Positions 41,112 through 52,364 of a stretch of DNA of 64,000 nt are shown here, piece after piece (the stretch's first letter is position 1; every line of letters begins with the position of its first letter). A program made the position numbers and the translations under genes. Source of the stretch: Eledone cirrhosa (lineage: Eukaryota > Mollusca > Cephalopoda > Octopoda > Eledonidae); NCBI GenBank assembly GCA_964016885.1, contig OZ024740.1, positions 294,463,525 through 294,527,524 of the forward strand, in the 5' to 3' direction. Below the pieces are notes generated by a model, which saw only the letters and a list, made by a program, of their open reading frames with translations, was not told the origin of the DNA and did not search any database.

Positions 41112-41115
<4 letters not shown>
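41060..41115 (-). mobile_element. LINE-1 tail tip
   Basis: CATCATCATCACTGTTTAAC and GTCCATTTTTCCATGTTAGC, cut by a TA run at 41115-41142. Confidence 0.7.
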
Positions 41116-41142
<27 letters not shown>

Positions 41143-41147
<5 letters not shown>

Positions 41148-42450
41148 AATGTCAGTCTTCTCTCCTTCTCCCTCTTTGTCAAAATTCACTATATACAACA
41201 AAAAATCTTCCTATTCTGGCAGAAAATAAAATAAGGTTGTTTTTTTTTTTATCATTTTAAAATTAACTAGAATTAAACAAAAGCCAAGAAAGTTTTGCAA
41301 GCAAATATAAAAGCCAAGTCTTCAACAATGTGACAGTTCGTAATAACAACTATTAATGATGCTTTAGAAAAGTATCTATAATTATTTGTCACTAAGTTAA
41401 CTTCTTAGTTTGGCATACATCTGGGTGAGACAGCTGGCATTTCAGACTTGCAGTATTTTCTTTATATTCTGACAGAAAATTAAATAACAACTAAACATTA
41501 TAATCCTCCCAAAAGGGCCTCGTTTAACCTTTCAGAAGAGCAAACCACTGAGGCAATTGTCAAATTTAGGAGAAGTTGGAAATGTGTAGGTTGAAGATTT
41601 TATTAAGCAATCTGAAACTGAGGAAAAAACAAATAAATAAAGTATAATAATAAAAAAAAAAAAGACTAAAGACCAAGTAAATAACTCTGAGTCTGAGACA
41701 CCTGATAAAGAGATCTTAAAGACTTCACTTGCTTAGGTCACTAGACAAGTACAATAAAGCTGAGAAATTGAGAATGAAAGACATCAAAGATTAGACACTG
41801 ATGATGCATTAAACAATATAACTATATAATTAGGGTGCCACAGAGTTTTGTTTCTTCAAGTGCCAAACTTACCATGATGCAAGGTGCAAATTTTAGAAGT
41901 CTTTTTTAGAAAATGAACAGAAAATGTGTTGAAAACTTGCATCTTTTTCTGTTGCCTTTGTTATAAGTAAATAATTTACTTATATTGTTGATTGCTATTT
42001 AGTATTAAATGAAATTTAAAACAAAAAACAGCAGGATATATTCAATTAATATAATTGTGAGGTTTGGTTTGTGGAGATGGTCTGAAAAAGAACCGAATTT
42101 TTTTAATCTAATATTTCACAATCAGCACTTATAATGTCTTAATGTTTTAGTTTAGACAATGGAAGGATCAAGGGAACAACATTGTTGAGCTGTTCTTAGA
42201 GCATCAGTTGACCTTAATATAGACCTATGCTGAATGAACTAAGGAATGCAAAAGAATCATTAATACAAAATAAACTTCCCAACACTGGCAACTTGATTTT
42301 TACCCCTTAAATAGAACATGAGTGTAATTTTTATTGTTTTTTTTTTCCTCAAATGTTTTCTAAAATATATTTTAAATGGCTATGGGTGGGATTTGTAGTG
42401 TTAAAACTGCTACTATAGTGATCCAAAATACATATATCTATGATATCTGG
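41143..42450. other. No recognised feature
   Basis: 1.3 kb of AT-rich unique DNA. No frame over 60 codons with any domain signature. Confidence 0.5.
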
Positions 42451-42561
42451 ATAGTGGATTGAGAGTATTGGTAGTGTCAGACACCATGCTTTGCGGCATA
42501 GAGTTATGGCCCTTTGTGTTCTGATTTCAAATTCCGTTGAGGTTAGTTTTGCCTTTCATCC
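42451..42561 (+). mobile_element. SINE-S1, truncated at the 3' side
   Basis: Head GATAGTGGATTGAGAGTATT, B box TTTCAAATTCCGTTGAGG, then GCCTTTCATCCTTT fuses directly to the 48-bp array. Confidence 0.75.
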
Positions 42562-43128
42562 TTTCTAATGAAAGTCACTACCTATGTCATTAACTCTTTC
42601 ATTACCATATTTCTAATAAAAGACACCGTCTATGTCATTAACTCTTTCATTACCATATTTCTAATAAAAGACACTGTCTATGTCATTAACTCTTTCATTA
42701 CCATATTTCTAATAAAAGACACTGTCTATGTCATTAACTCTTTCATTACCATATTTCTAATGAAAGACACTACCTATGCCATTAAACCTTTCGTTACCAT
42801 ATTTCTAATGAAAGACACTACCTATGTCATTAACTCTTTCATTACCATATTTCTAATAAAAGACACTGTCTATGTCATTAAGCCTTTCATTACCATATTT
42901 CTAATAAAAGACACTGTCTATGTCATTAACTCTTTCATTACCATATTTCTAATAAAAGACACTGTCTATGTCATTAACTCTTTCATTACCATATTTCTAA
43001 TAAAAGACACTGTCTATGTCATTAAGCCTTTCATTACCATATTTCTAATAAAAGACACTGTCTATTTCATTAAACCTTTCGTTACCATATTTCTAATGAA
43101 AGACACTACCTATGCCATTAAACCTTAC
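42562..43128. repeat. 48-bp tandem array made from a MITE-B end, about 12 units
   Basis: The unit is ATTAACTCTTTCATTACCAT plus ATTTCTAATAAAAGACACTG and TCTATGTC. It equals the terminal 48 bp of reversed MITE-B (TTAA CCCTTTCATTACC...). Variants AATGAAAGACACTACC and AACCTTTCGTTACC are interleaved. The 16-codon period keeps a 224-codon frame open without coding meaning. Confidence 0.95.
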
Positions 43129-43262
43129 ACGAAAGACACTATCGATGGTTTTCAAATCATTCTGAAATTAATCAAGAATTTAGTAACTTTCTCATTATTA
43201 TGCTATTGTCTGTGGCAAAACTTAACAAAGGTTTCTACATAAAATAATGATGGAAAGACTTG
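43129..43262 (-). mobile_element. MITE-B body attached to the array
   Basis: ACGAAAGACACTATCGATGG, AATTAATCAAGAATTTAGTA and AACTTAACAAAGGTTTCTAC continue the MITE-B sequence inward from the amplified end. The far end is truncated. Confidence 0.75.
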
Positions 43263-43346
43263 GTCCCAAACAAGTCGCAACATGTATAAATAGGGAACAA
43301 ATTTGATTTCAAACATTTGAAAAAGCTCCAACTGGAATACACTCAT

Positions 43347-43349
<3 letters not shown>

Positions 43350-43398
<49 letters not shown>
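43350..43398. repeat. (TA)n microsatellite
   Basis: A pure TA run. Confidence 0.95.
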
Positions 43399-43400
<2 letters not shown>

Positions 43401-43434
43401 TGTTCTGTTAACCTGCCTATACTCTCACTACATC

Positions 43435-44180
43435 TCTGATGCAATAACAAGCCTTGTCCTCTTTTCTACTTATTAAAATTTTGGTCTTTGCTAAGTTTAT
43501 TCTGAGCCCTTATTTTTTTAAAGTTCTGTTTCCACAACAGGAATTTCTTCTCAAGCTCTTCCACAGATTCATCTATAAAACCCAGGTTATCAGCATACAG
43601 ATGTTTCCATGGGGAGTCAGTTTTAAAAACCTCTGTTATAACCTGGAGAATTATAATAAACAAGAAAGGACTGAGGATTGAACCTGCACATTGAATTCCT
43701 CACTAAACTCATTACCTACTCTCATTTTACTGACAGCTCCTCTGTACATGGCTTGCACTGTTCTCATAAGCCACTTATTTACACCCAGTTTCCTTAAGGG
43801 CCAAACAGATAACAACTTGCATTACTCTGTCAAAGGCCTTTTCCAGAGCTACAAAAAGCTAGGTAAAGAAGGTTATACTTAACTAGGAACTTTCCTTGTC
43901 TCCCTAAGAAAGGAGAATCTGGGACACTCCTTCCAGGCACAAAACTGTCTTGTCTTATCTAATTTGACTCTTTCTCTTAGTTGCTGCTTTCTAGAGTATC
44001 ACCTTTGCCCTTGCAACAATTAATGATTATATTGCTATGTCTGTTATTGGGTATGATGCCATCATGTATTACCTGATTGATTATGTAGGTGACAAGCTCA
44101 ACTCATGCTCCTCTAGATGATTTCAGCATCTCAGCAACTATCTCTAATGATCCAGCAGCTTTACTATTTTTCACAATCAC
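43435..44180 (-). pseudogene. LINE-1 reverse-transcriptase remnant, antisense
   Basis: Minus-strand order matches the 30.4-kb copy: a KAAGSLEIVAEMLKSS-like entry (about 44165-44100), VIHDGIIPNNRHSNIIINCC, ALEKAFDRVMQ (motif A), SILSPFLFIIILQVITEVFK, LYADN (motif C with the second catalytic Asp changed to Asn, about 43595), and EELEKKFLLWKQN. Several stops and frame changes. It is 3'-truncated before the Cys-rich insert. Confidence 0.8.
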
Positions 44181-44704
44181 CTCACTTTTCTTCAATATGC
44201 ACCACAAACTATAAACTAGTTTTGTAGCTGGTCATATCACAATAAAGTAAGAAATCAACAAGTTGTATTCTACACTATGTGAATTTAAGTTCATGAAACT
44301 GATTTGGTAAAAAAATAGAGATTATATCAATGCTTAGGCTAACCAGCTCTATGGTTATATTTTGGAATGGATCACATTAATATCCACAAACATTACTTTA
44401 TTGCAAACTAATAGATACATGTACCAATGAGAACTTTGGACATGTCTTTTGTGATGTCAACACTTTTTTTATTTGATCAATATTATTATTTTTGCCAATA
44501 TCCTCCTTTGCTAATTTATAATTTTTATTGTTTTAGTAATTCCAGTTTTATTAATTATGTAAACAAAGATTTTTATGTCAACTATATTTTACAAAATATC
44601 AAAAAAGGATAAAAACGAAATTAAATAATCAAAATATTGGTTTTAGTAATTATTTATTATAATTGGCATCGCATTTGTAGAACTTAATTCTTATCCCATT
44701 CCCT
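44181..44704. other. No recognised feature
   Basis: AT-rich unique DNA. Confidence 0.45.
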
Positions 44705-45301
44705 TTAACTCTTTTAATACCAACCCACCCCAAACTGCCTCTGGTTCTATGAAACAAAACCACCCATTTTAAAGGGTTCCTATTTAAATTAAAATCTTCT
44801 AATTTTATATTAGAACCATTTGTTACAAATACTATGTTAATAATGAAATAATAATTTTAGTAAACCCTTCCAAAGTCTTCCCTTTCAACCCCTCCCCTTC
44901 CAGTTCTTTTTCCTTTCGTTTTCTCTATATTTCCCTATTCTTTTTTTCTTTTGTTTCCAATCATTGTTTCCAATCATTATTATAGTTGTCATTATTATCA
45001 TTATTATTAGGGCAGCAGATTGACAGTATTGGTAGAGCGTTAGACAACATGCTTCACAGCATAAAGTTATGGGCCTTTATGCTCTGAGTTCAAATCCCGC
45101 CGAGGTTAACTTTGCCTTTCATCCTTTCGGGGTCGATAAAATAAAGTACCAGTAATGCACTGGGTAATTGCTGGCCTTGTGCCAAAAGTAGAAACAATTA
45201 TTATTATTATTATCACTGTAAATAAAATTTTGATTATTTTTCTTTAGTGATTAATTGAAATACAGTGTATTTCACTAGAAATATGGTCATGAAAGGGTTA
45301 A
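44705..45301 (+). mobile_element. MITE-B split by pyrimidine-rich DNA and a SINE
   Basis: TTAA at 44705-44708 and 45298-45301. The first part runs to TTAGTAAACCCTTCCAAAG, the last part resumes at TTTTGATTATTTTTC and ends CATGAAAGGGTTAA. The insert (about 44886-45225) holds a C/T-rich tract, a TCATTATTATCATT run and SINE-S1. Confidence 0.8.
45008..45200 (+). mobile_element. SINE-S1 inserted in MITE-B
   Basis: Head GGGCAGCAGATTGACAGTAT, tail GCCAAAAGTAGAAACAATTA, bracketed by ATTATTATT on both sides. Confidence 0.9.
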
Positions 45302-46200
45302 ACCTACTCCATATTATTAAAAAATGAATTCCTATGTTTAAGAATTACAAAGTGAAATTAACAACACAAATAAAAAGCTGGAAATAGATAAAAATGTAAT
45401 AAAAACTGTTGTCTGTATGATAAATTTAAATACAAACATAAATTTAAACCATTTTAGGATGGATGAAATAGACAAAATTTATAGTGTGTTCAACTAATTT
45501 GATATTCTGAAGTTGGTTAGCTAGCTGGCTCTGACAGCAGAGGCAGCCCATACAGTGGTGCTTTTGTCCTATCTAGATATTTATTCTTGGTGAATAAATA
45601 GGTTAGGGTGCTGAGATTCCAAAAGAGAAGAGTTTTAAAAGGAAATGATTCATCAGAATGTTGTTGTCACTGACCTACTGATGTTGTTGGGACTTCATTT
45701 CTACTTACATCAAGCTTTTACACTGTTGTTGCCCCCCCCCCCCCCCCCTCAACCCACCACATCACCTTCTCAACTCTTCCTTCTCTCTCATTTACAACTA
45801 TCTCTCTTACACTTAATTCTTTCTTATGGGTGCTTCTTTTTGTGCCAGCTTATCCACTTATTCCAACCTCCTCTACCATAATACTGTCCTACCACTAGCA
45901 CCAGTATGTTTTCAGATAAGACTTTCCCTTCTTATCAGAGAAGCTACTACCACTAATAGTAGCACAACATTAATATTAATAACAACTGCATAGCAGCAGC
46001 AGTAGTACTACATACAATACATTATAATTCTAGAAGTTCTCCCACACTGCCCAGATGGGAGAGTGGTGGGTGACTGGCTGGTACAGAGGGGTCCCCTCAT
46101 GATCCAGAGTATTCTTTCTCACATTTTTGTTGTATTTAAGACTCACTGTTGTTATTAATGCAAACAAATCAATCTCAAATACACATAGCATACATATGCA

Positions 46201-46205
<5 letters not shown>
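45302..46205. other. No recognised feature
   Basis: Unique DNA with a poly-C run at 45731-45748 and CT-rich DNA after it. Confidence 0.45.
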
Positions 46206-46279
<74 letters not shown>

Positions 46280-46280
46280 A
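46206..46280. repeat. (TA)n-(TG)n microsatellite
   Basis: A TA run followed by a TG run. Confidence 0.95.
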
Positions 46281-46406
46281 TCTGAAACTTTAGTATTTGT
46301 ATAAAAAAAAAATCAATAGGAGTTCCTTTCAGACAAAATATATAAAATTCTAGAAAAGAGGAGGAGGAAGAGAAGGGATGAAAACTAAAGAAAAGAAAGA
46401 AAGACT

Positions 46407-46409
<3 letters not shown>

Positions 46410-46444
<35 letters not shown>

Positions 46445-46445
46445 C
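46410..46445. repeat. (TA)n microsatellite
   Basis: A pure TA run after an AAAGAAAG stretch. Confidence 0.9.
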
Positions 46446-46826
46446 ACTGTGAAGTAGAAGAGACAGTCAAGAAAAAAGAGGGGAAGAAAGCAGAATAGTA
46501 TAGTTTGGTGATAGTATATTCTATGTTAAGAGTCTTTGATATGAAACTAAGTTATGTAACATCTGTAGAAGAATATATATATATATACAGCTATTAGTCT
46601 TTTTTTGGTTATTAGCTGGTGAATTAATTTCCACTGTTACTTTTAAAGTCAGAAGAAGAAGAAAAAAATGGAAGTGAGAAACTAAAATGTCTTGTTTAAC
46701 CTTTTACTACACAGAGAAATGGCTAGAGTGTCAAGTATGGAATGAATAGCTATAGAAATGTCTACTTGTTCATAAATTCTTTATTGTAGTCTAAAGGAAT
46801 CTTCAAGTTATAGTTTATTGATATAC

Positions 46827-46827
<1 letters not shown>

Positions 46828-46869
<42 letters not shown>
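46828..46869. repeat. (TA)n microsatellite
   Basis: A TA run followed by a G run. Confidence 0.95.
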
Positions 46870-46872
<3 letters not shown>

Positions 46873-46879
46873 GGGGGGG

Positions 46880-47626
46880 GGCAGTTTTATTATCTTCATT
46901 CCTTTTGTAAAAGTGATCCTATAAATTATTTTATGACATATAAGAGTGAGAGACATAGAGAGAGCCGGGGGGGGGGGGGGGGGCTGTCAGCTTGTCTTGT
47001 GTTATTAGAGGAGAGGACAGGGCCATCCTGGTATCTCAGCTTCCACAGTTTGAAATTTGGCTGTTTCCTCACCAGATAAGGTCATACATTGTTCAAATGA
47101 TTTAATGATAATAATTGCCATTTTCACTTCTTCCTTTCTAATATGGAGTTAGGAGATATTAAATACATTAGCTGTAGAGAAAGGAAAGGAATTTCAAGCA
47201 ACAGGTTTCCTCATCTATCTATGTCACACAAACACACACACACAAACCAAGATTTTTACAACTGAAATATGAAAATTCATCAAATTTGTTTATTTTCATG
47301 TAACTTTTTTTAAAAATAAAACTATTTTAGAAGTTTGGATTAGATCTATTTTCTTAATATTAAAAACCAGCAACTCCTTTAGGTCACTTTCTACATAAAA
47401 TGCACTATGTTCGAATATTTGTAATACAAGCATGCTATAGTAGACACACACAGTGAAGTGTATATTAGATGAGAGTCTAAAACTAGTAGGACTTTTGTTC
47501 TTTTTTCTTCAATACAGAACACAAGGGTTGGATGTGCCTGTTGTAAAGGAAGTAAAGAAAAAATGAGGACTGAATAAACAAAGCTAAGAAATACTCTCAT
47601 ACACAATAAAAAACATAGTCATGGTT
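46880..47626. other. No recognised feature
   Basis: Unique DNA with a G run at 46968-46983. Confidence 0.45.
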
Positions 47627-47718
47627 TTAACCCTTTTGATAACAAATTGCCTGGAATTGGCCCTGGTTTTACAATACTAAGCACAAATATAAACACTTTA
47701 TTTTAAACTGTCTATATT

Positions 47719-47892
47719 TACCGTATTTCCCAGAGTCGAAGATGCCACTTTTCCCCTAAAATAAGTCTCAAAAATCTACTATGCCTCATGGAGGCCGAAG
47801 GTTGTTTATTATTTTTTTTTTCAAATTTTTGGTTGTCAAAATTAGGGTGCATTTTTGAGGACGAAGCATCTTCGGCGCCCGGGAAATACGGT
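47719..47892. mobile_element. MITE-C with ACCGTATTTCCC ends
   Basis: ACCGTATTTCCCAGAGTCGA at the left and GGCGCCCGGGAAATACGGT at the right are inverted, with a further inner pair GAAGATGCC/AGCATCTTC. The flanking bases are TA on both sides. Only one copy is seen here. Similar termini are widespread in animal DNA transposons. Confidence 0.7.
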
Positions 47893-47921
47893 ATCTAAAA
47901 ACCATTCATTATAATTCTATG

Positions 47922-48110
47922 TAGGGCAGTGGATTGACAGTATCGGTAGAGAGTCGGACGCCATGCTTTGCAGCAAAGAGCTACGGCCCTTTATGATCTG
48001 AGTTCAAATCCCGCCGAGGTTAACATTGCCTTTCATCCTTACGGGGTCGATAAAATAAAGTACCAGTAATACACTAGGATAATTGCTGGCCTTGTGCCAA
48101 AAATAGAAAT
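47922..48110 (+). mobile_element. SINE-S1 with clear target duplication
   Basis: ATTATAATTCTATGTAGG precedes the head and ATTATAATTCTATGTAGG follows the tail. The duplicated host sequence belongs to MITE-B, so the SINE is the younger insertion. Confidence 0.92.
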
Positions 48111-48544
48111 AATTATAATTCTATGTAGGAACATTTCTTAAGTTATATTCCAAACACCAGCTTAATAAAAAAACAATTAGTTATATAACTAAATCCTTTC
48201 AAATCATTGATTATTTTCAATTTGATTTGAAAATCACAGGCAGTGTGTTTCACTAGAAATATGGTAATGAAATGATTAAACACTGTCTGTCAAAGATTGT
48301 TCTTAAACAGTATATCTGAATTTAATGACTCAAAATCTACTGTTGGAATATATTTCAAGGTGATTGAGCTAAGTTTGGTCCCCATCAGTCAATTTCCTAT
48401 CTCACTCAAACACAGTTCATTTTGTTGGGAAGAATTTAATGAAATACTTTTTATATGGCCTAAAGCAAAGCCGTCAATTTATCCTTCCAACATTTTCCAA
48501 TACATATCTTAACCCCTCCGATCCCATGTGCATTGAAGTCTCCC

Positions 48545-48612
48545 TTTAAAATGAATGGTTTTGATTCACAGAACCAGAAGTGATTTTGTGCAGGTTAGTG
48601 TTAAAAGGGTTT
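48545..48612 (-). mobile_element. MITE-B terminal fragment
   Basis: TTAAAATGAATGGTTTTGAT, CACAGAACCAGAAGTGATTT and GGTTAGTGTTAAAAGGG. Confidence 0.6.
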
Positions 48613-48837
48613 ATACTGTCTCTGCTTATTTTTCATTGAAAAACATCAATGCAATGTAACACATCAAACTTTTTATCTGAGAATACACACACGGATAGAC
48701 ACATACGCACAAGTTAATGGATTCCCATCAGTTTTGACAGTGATCATTCTATTGTTTAATCAATTGGTCTACATGTTTATTGGATTAGAATGTAAATGCA
48801 AGGTTTTCTCATAGATGCAGGGGTGATTTCAATAAGC

Positions 48838-49104
48838 TTAAAACCTTTCATTACCGTATTTCTAATGGAAGACACTGCCTATAATTTTTAAATCATTCTA
48901 GAAATAATTGACCTTTTTTTCGGGAGGGGGGGGGGGGGGTGTCACATAACTTATTTTCTCGTTATTAAGCTGGTGTTTGGAACATAGCTTAACAAAGGTT
49001 CTCACGTAAAATTATGATAGAAGGTTTTTCAATAAATTTAAACTCTTTAAAACTTTTGTATCATAGAACCAGAGGTGGTTTCAGGTACTTTGGTATCAAA
49101 AGAT
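48838..49104 (-). mobile_element. MITE-B copy
   Basis: TTAAAACCTTTCATTACCGT start, a G-run at about 48926-48940, AAGCTGGTGTTTGGAACATA, and TTGGTATCAAAAGATAC at the end. Confidence 0.8.
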
Positions 49105-49109
49105 ACAAT

Positions 49110-49320
49110 GTATTACTGACTGTTAGAAATACTGAGTTTAGAATACGTACACTGTATCCTTGCATGTTGTAAGAAGTAACTAAAAGGGTTAGTGCCAGGA
49201 AGGGCATCCAATCATAAATCAATTCTTCATTAAGGAGCCCACAGCGAATATGAAGCTTGCAATGGGCCATGCTAGATTAACAACTTATTTAGCAGGGAAA
49301 ATGGCCTTAAAATGCTTGTT
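49110..49320 (+). mobile_element. Diverged LINE-1/SINE-S2-type tail
   Basis: TTAGTGCCAGGAAGGGCATC, GGGCCATGCTAGATTAAC and AGGGAAAATGGCCTTAAAAT parallel 23450-23612 and the LINE-1 end. Confidence 0.5.
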
Positions 49321-49670
49321 GTAGAGATATCTAGATTGTTAGAAATATGTAAATCTTTATTGTGCATTAGTAGCTATGAGAAATATATAGTCTTTACCAC
49401 ATATTAGTGACTGTTAGAGAGAGCAATGTAGTCTTTACTCTGGATTTATGACTATGATAAAACTGGGGCCCCTATCATTAAAACACCCAAGAAGCCACCA
49501 ATAAGATACGACTTCACAGGAGGCTGGTGAAATGTGTGCAGGTGTGAACCAAAACAACAAGATAGCTAGTGTTTACTATGTATTAGTAAATGTTAAAGAT
49601 ATCTAGTCGTTACGGTGTATTAATAAATGTTGAAAATATCTAGTCTTTACTTAGAGATATGTTTCTTTTT
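49320..49670. repeat. Degenerate tandem repeat
   Basis: Words such as TAGTCTTTAC, TATTAGTAA and GTTAGAAATAT recur about every 48-60 bp in at least five decayed units. Confidence 0.55.
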
Positions 49671-49735
49671 CCATAACTAAATATCAGCCTATGTGCTTTC
49701 TTTTTCCATAACTAAATATCAGCCTAAGCAAGACC
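49666..49735. repeat. 31-bp two-copy duplication
   Basis: TTTCTTTTTCCATAACTAAA then TATCAGCCTA occurs twice. Confidence 0.85.
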
Positions 49736-49898
49736 CATAGGTCATTTTTAGCAAAGGGTTATGGGAAAAGAGAAAATGGCCTTAATGCCACAAAATCCGT
49801 ATATATTTCAAATAGCAAATGAAAGGTGGTAATAAAATAATTGATAAAAGACAATAGGAGTAGCAAAATCAGCTTATCACCAGCTAGACCATGCCTTT

Positions 49899-50052
49899 AA
49901 TTCTGTACTCTATCAAAAATGGATAGTAAATACATGTTTGAACAAACCCATCTAAATATATATGAACAGCACTCAGTTCTGTACTCTATAAAGAATAGAC
50001 AGTAAGTAGATATTTGAACAAACCCACCCAAATATATGAACAGCACTCAATT
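49899..50052. repeat. About 77-bp two-copy tandem duplication
   Basis: TCTGTACTCTATCAAAAATG / TCTGTACTCTATAAAGAATA lead two copies ending ATATGAACAGCACTCA. Confidence 0.85.
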
Positions 50053-50079
50053 TTGGATTATATCTACCACCCCAAAACA

Positions 50080-50255
50080 GGAACGGTTCATCTTGTGGGC
50101 TTTCACACAGTTTCTGTTTACCAAATTTCATTCACAAAGCTTTGGTTGACCCGTAGCTATGGTTGAAGACACTTAACCAAGGTACCACGCATTGGAATCA
50201 AAATTGAAATCATGTAGTTCCAAAGCAAACATATTAACCACATAGCCATCCATGT
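50080..50255 (-). mobile_element. SINE-S6
   Basis: GGGCTTTCACACAGTTTCTG, AAGACACTTAACCAAGGTAC and TTAACCACATAGCCATCCAT give the tail, body and tRNA-like head on the minus strand. Confidence 0.6.
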
Positions 50256-50289
50256 GTCAATAAAATACATCCTCACTAATAGAAAAAAA

Positions 50290-50425
50290 AGTAGAATTTT
50301 TTATCAGGATGTTGGAATTGAACCTTGCTAAGCCAACAAAGGATTTGAACTCAGAATGTAAAGAGCTAAAACAAATATGTCATTGGCCTTTTATCCGAAA
50401 CTCTACCAATTCTGCCAATCCTCCA
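50290..50425 (-). mobile_element. SINE-S1 remnant
   Basis: GGATTTGAACTCAGAATGTA and ACTCTACCAATTCTGCCAAT keep the B box and the A box. The body is decayed. Confidence 0.65.
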
Positions 50426-51341
50426 TTCCTTATAGATGAGAAATATTAAAAAATAAATCTTGTAGAGAAAATATATATTTTATGTAGTAAATTATTAATT
50501 TTAAAAATCACTAAAGAAATTAGGAAAGAGTTTAAAGTCTTGCATAAAACATTTTGTTTTGTTTTTGTTTTGTTTTGTTTTGTTTTTTTGCTAGATTGTA
50601 TTGGCAAACAGTTTTAGTTCAAACTTCATAATTTTGAAAAAGTGTTCAGTTGTAACAATTTGCAAAAATACTTCATACCAGTAAAAGAAAGAGAAAAGCA
50701 GAACAAAAAAATAAATATCCAAAGAATGAATTATTTAAAGTACAATTATGAAACTCTAGATAAATACTGGAAATGAAAGATTATGAATGTAGAAAGTGTA
50801 TATTGCTAGTGCAGATATATATCTTAAATGTTAACCAGTGCTGTCATAATATATTCATGAGGTGTCATTACTTTATTAAAATCTTATAGTCAGTTTCAGT
50901 GAAAATGTATACCTAAGATATATAAATCAACACCATGAAGTGAAAGAGGGCATTACTTTACTTGCAACATCAAGCCAACAAGAGAGTCACTTGCTTGACT
51001 CTGTGGTGTCATTCAATTTGCAAGAAATAACAAGTGCCATAGAACCAAGGAAATCACTAATTTTTATATAACACAATCTAAAATCTAAATTAATTACAAG
51101 TAGATTTACATACATCTTATACAATGACTAATTATTTTCTTACATTAAAAGATTTATGCCATATTAAATTGCACAATATAATTCAAAGTAAATTAATATT
51201 TGGGGTTCCATAAAGTATCCCTTATGAGGGAGATTTTATGGGTCGTATATTTATCATTTGCTCAGTGGCCAGATTACTGACTAAATAACAGACTGCAAAC
51301 CATCCCAGCTAAACTTAGGTACTATATATTCTTCTATTATT
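50426..51341. other. No recognised feature
   Basis: AT-rich unique DNA with a GTTTT run at about 50555-50590. Confidence 0.45.
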
Positions 51342-51440
51342 TTAACCCTTTTGATACCAACTCATCTCAGACTGCCCCAGATTCTATGAAAACCACTCAT
51401 TTTAATGGGTTCCAATATGATTTAATAAAGGTCCTTCCTA
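51342..51440 (+). mobile_element. MITE-B end fragment
   Basis: TTAACCCTTTTGATACCAAC, CTGCCCCAGATTCTATGAAA, TTTTAATGGGTTCCAATATG, then unique DNA. Confidence 0.75.
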
Positions 51441-51869
51441 CTCAGAAAGTCTTCCTTCTCTACCTATGTTTTGTTTTATTCTGCAGCTCTCAGCTTACAT
51501 CTGTTCAAGAGCAATGTCCACCAAGGTCTGAGAAGGCCATGGTCATTACTCCTTCCTCCAAACTACATCATTAGGAGAAAAATCAACCAATCAGCCATTG
51601 CAGAATTTTGATGAGTGTGGTTTTTTTATAGGCAGTTATTGGAAACCATTAGCTATAGAATGTTTACGAATGTGATGGTTTGTTCACAAATAGAGGAAAT
51701 AAAATGGGAGTTTGATTCCTTGGTATGTATAATCTGTATTTAGTGCTGTTGAAATGAAAAATACTATTTTATCAAATCTTTTTTGAGGAGGAGTGTAGAG
51801 AATCTTCATTCTTATACATAGGTGGTGAGACCACTGAAACAAAGTATTTCAATGTAACACTATAAATTA
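51441..51869. other. No supported feature
   Basis: A pyrimidine tract ending in TTCTGCAG at about 51486 is followed by 90 bases of open frame to a stop at 51574. It could be a splice acceptor with a short last exon, but nothing else supports a gene. Confidence 0.25.
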
Positions 51870-52040
51870 TCACCATCATCATCATTTAACGCCTATTTTT
51901 CCACACTTGCATGGGTTAGACGGGTTGTCATATTATGAGACAAGTCAGGTCTGGTGACCACGTCATGCTCATATGGACCTGTATTTTGGCTTGGTTTTTT
52001 CAGCTAGATGTCCTTCCTAACAAAGACCACATTACTAAAT
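51870..52040 (-). mobile_element. LINE-1 3' tail
   Basis: CATCATCATCATTTAACGCC, GCATGGGTTAGACGGGTTGT, AGATGTCCTTCCTAACAAAG. Confidence 0.7.
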
Positions 52041-52129
52041 AGGTCTGTATCCAGCAATACATTGAAATATCTGTCAATTCAGGATTGAGAACTAGAAGAG
52101 TTGTAGACTTTCATCCACTTAAGAATAAT

Positions 52130-52345
52130 GGTTTCTTATATAGGCACAAGGCCAGTAATTTGGGGGGAGGGGAAAGTCGATTAAATCGACCCCAGTGCGT
52201 GACTGGTACTTTATTTTATCGACCCCATAAGGATGAAAGGCAAAGTTAACCTCGGGAGGATTTGAGCTCAGATCATAAAGAGCCGTAACTCTATGCTGCA
52301 AAACAGGGCGTCTGACTCTCTACCAATACTGCCACTCCACCGCCC
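52130..52345 (-). mobile_element. SINE-S1 (long variant) with target duplication
   Basis: TCATCCACTTAAGAATAAT occurs at 52111-52129 and 52346-52364, immediately flanking the element. The long-variant segment GTCGATTAAATCGACCCCAG is present. Confidence 0.92.
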
Positions 52346-52364
52346 TCATCCACTTAAGAATAAT

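Larger units (their letters stand above)
47627..48279 (+). mobile_element. MITE-B carrying two nested insertions
   Basis: TTAA at 47627-47630 and 48276-48279. The host reads CCCTTTTGATAACAAATTGC, TTTTAAACTGTCTATATT, then (after the inserts) ACATTTCTTAAGTTATATTC and ATATGGTAATGAAATG. It contains a MITE-C element (47719-47892) and a SINE-S1 (47922-48110). Confidence 0.85.

Noticed and set aside
42568..43242. 224-codon plus-strand frame resembling repeated hydrophobic segments
   Set aside because: It is the 48-bp MITE-end array read through; the hydrophobic look is due to AT-rich codons.
51386..51574. A short last exon after a splice acceptor
   Set aside because: A single TTCTGCAG and 29 codons are not enough, and the upstream part of the frame is a MITE-B end.
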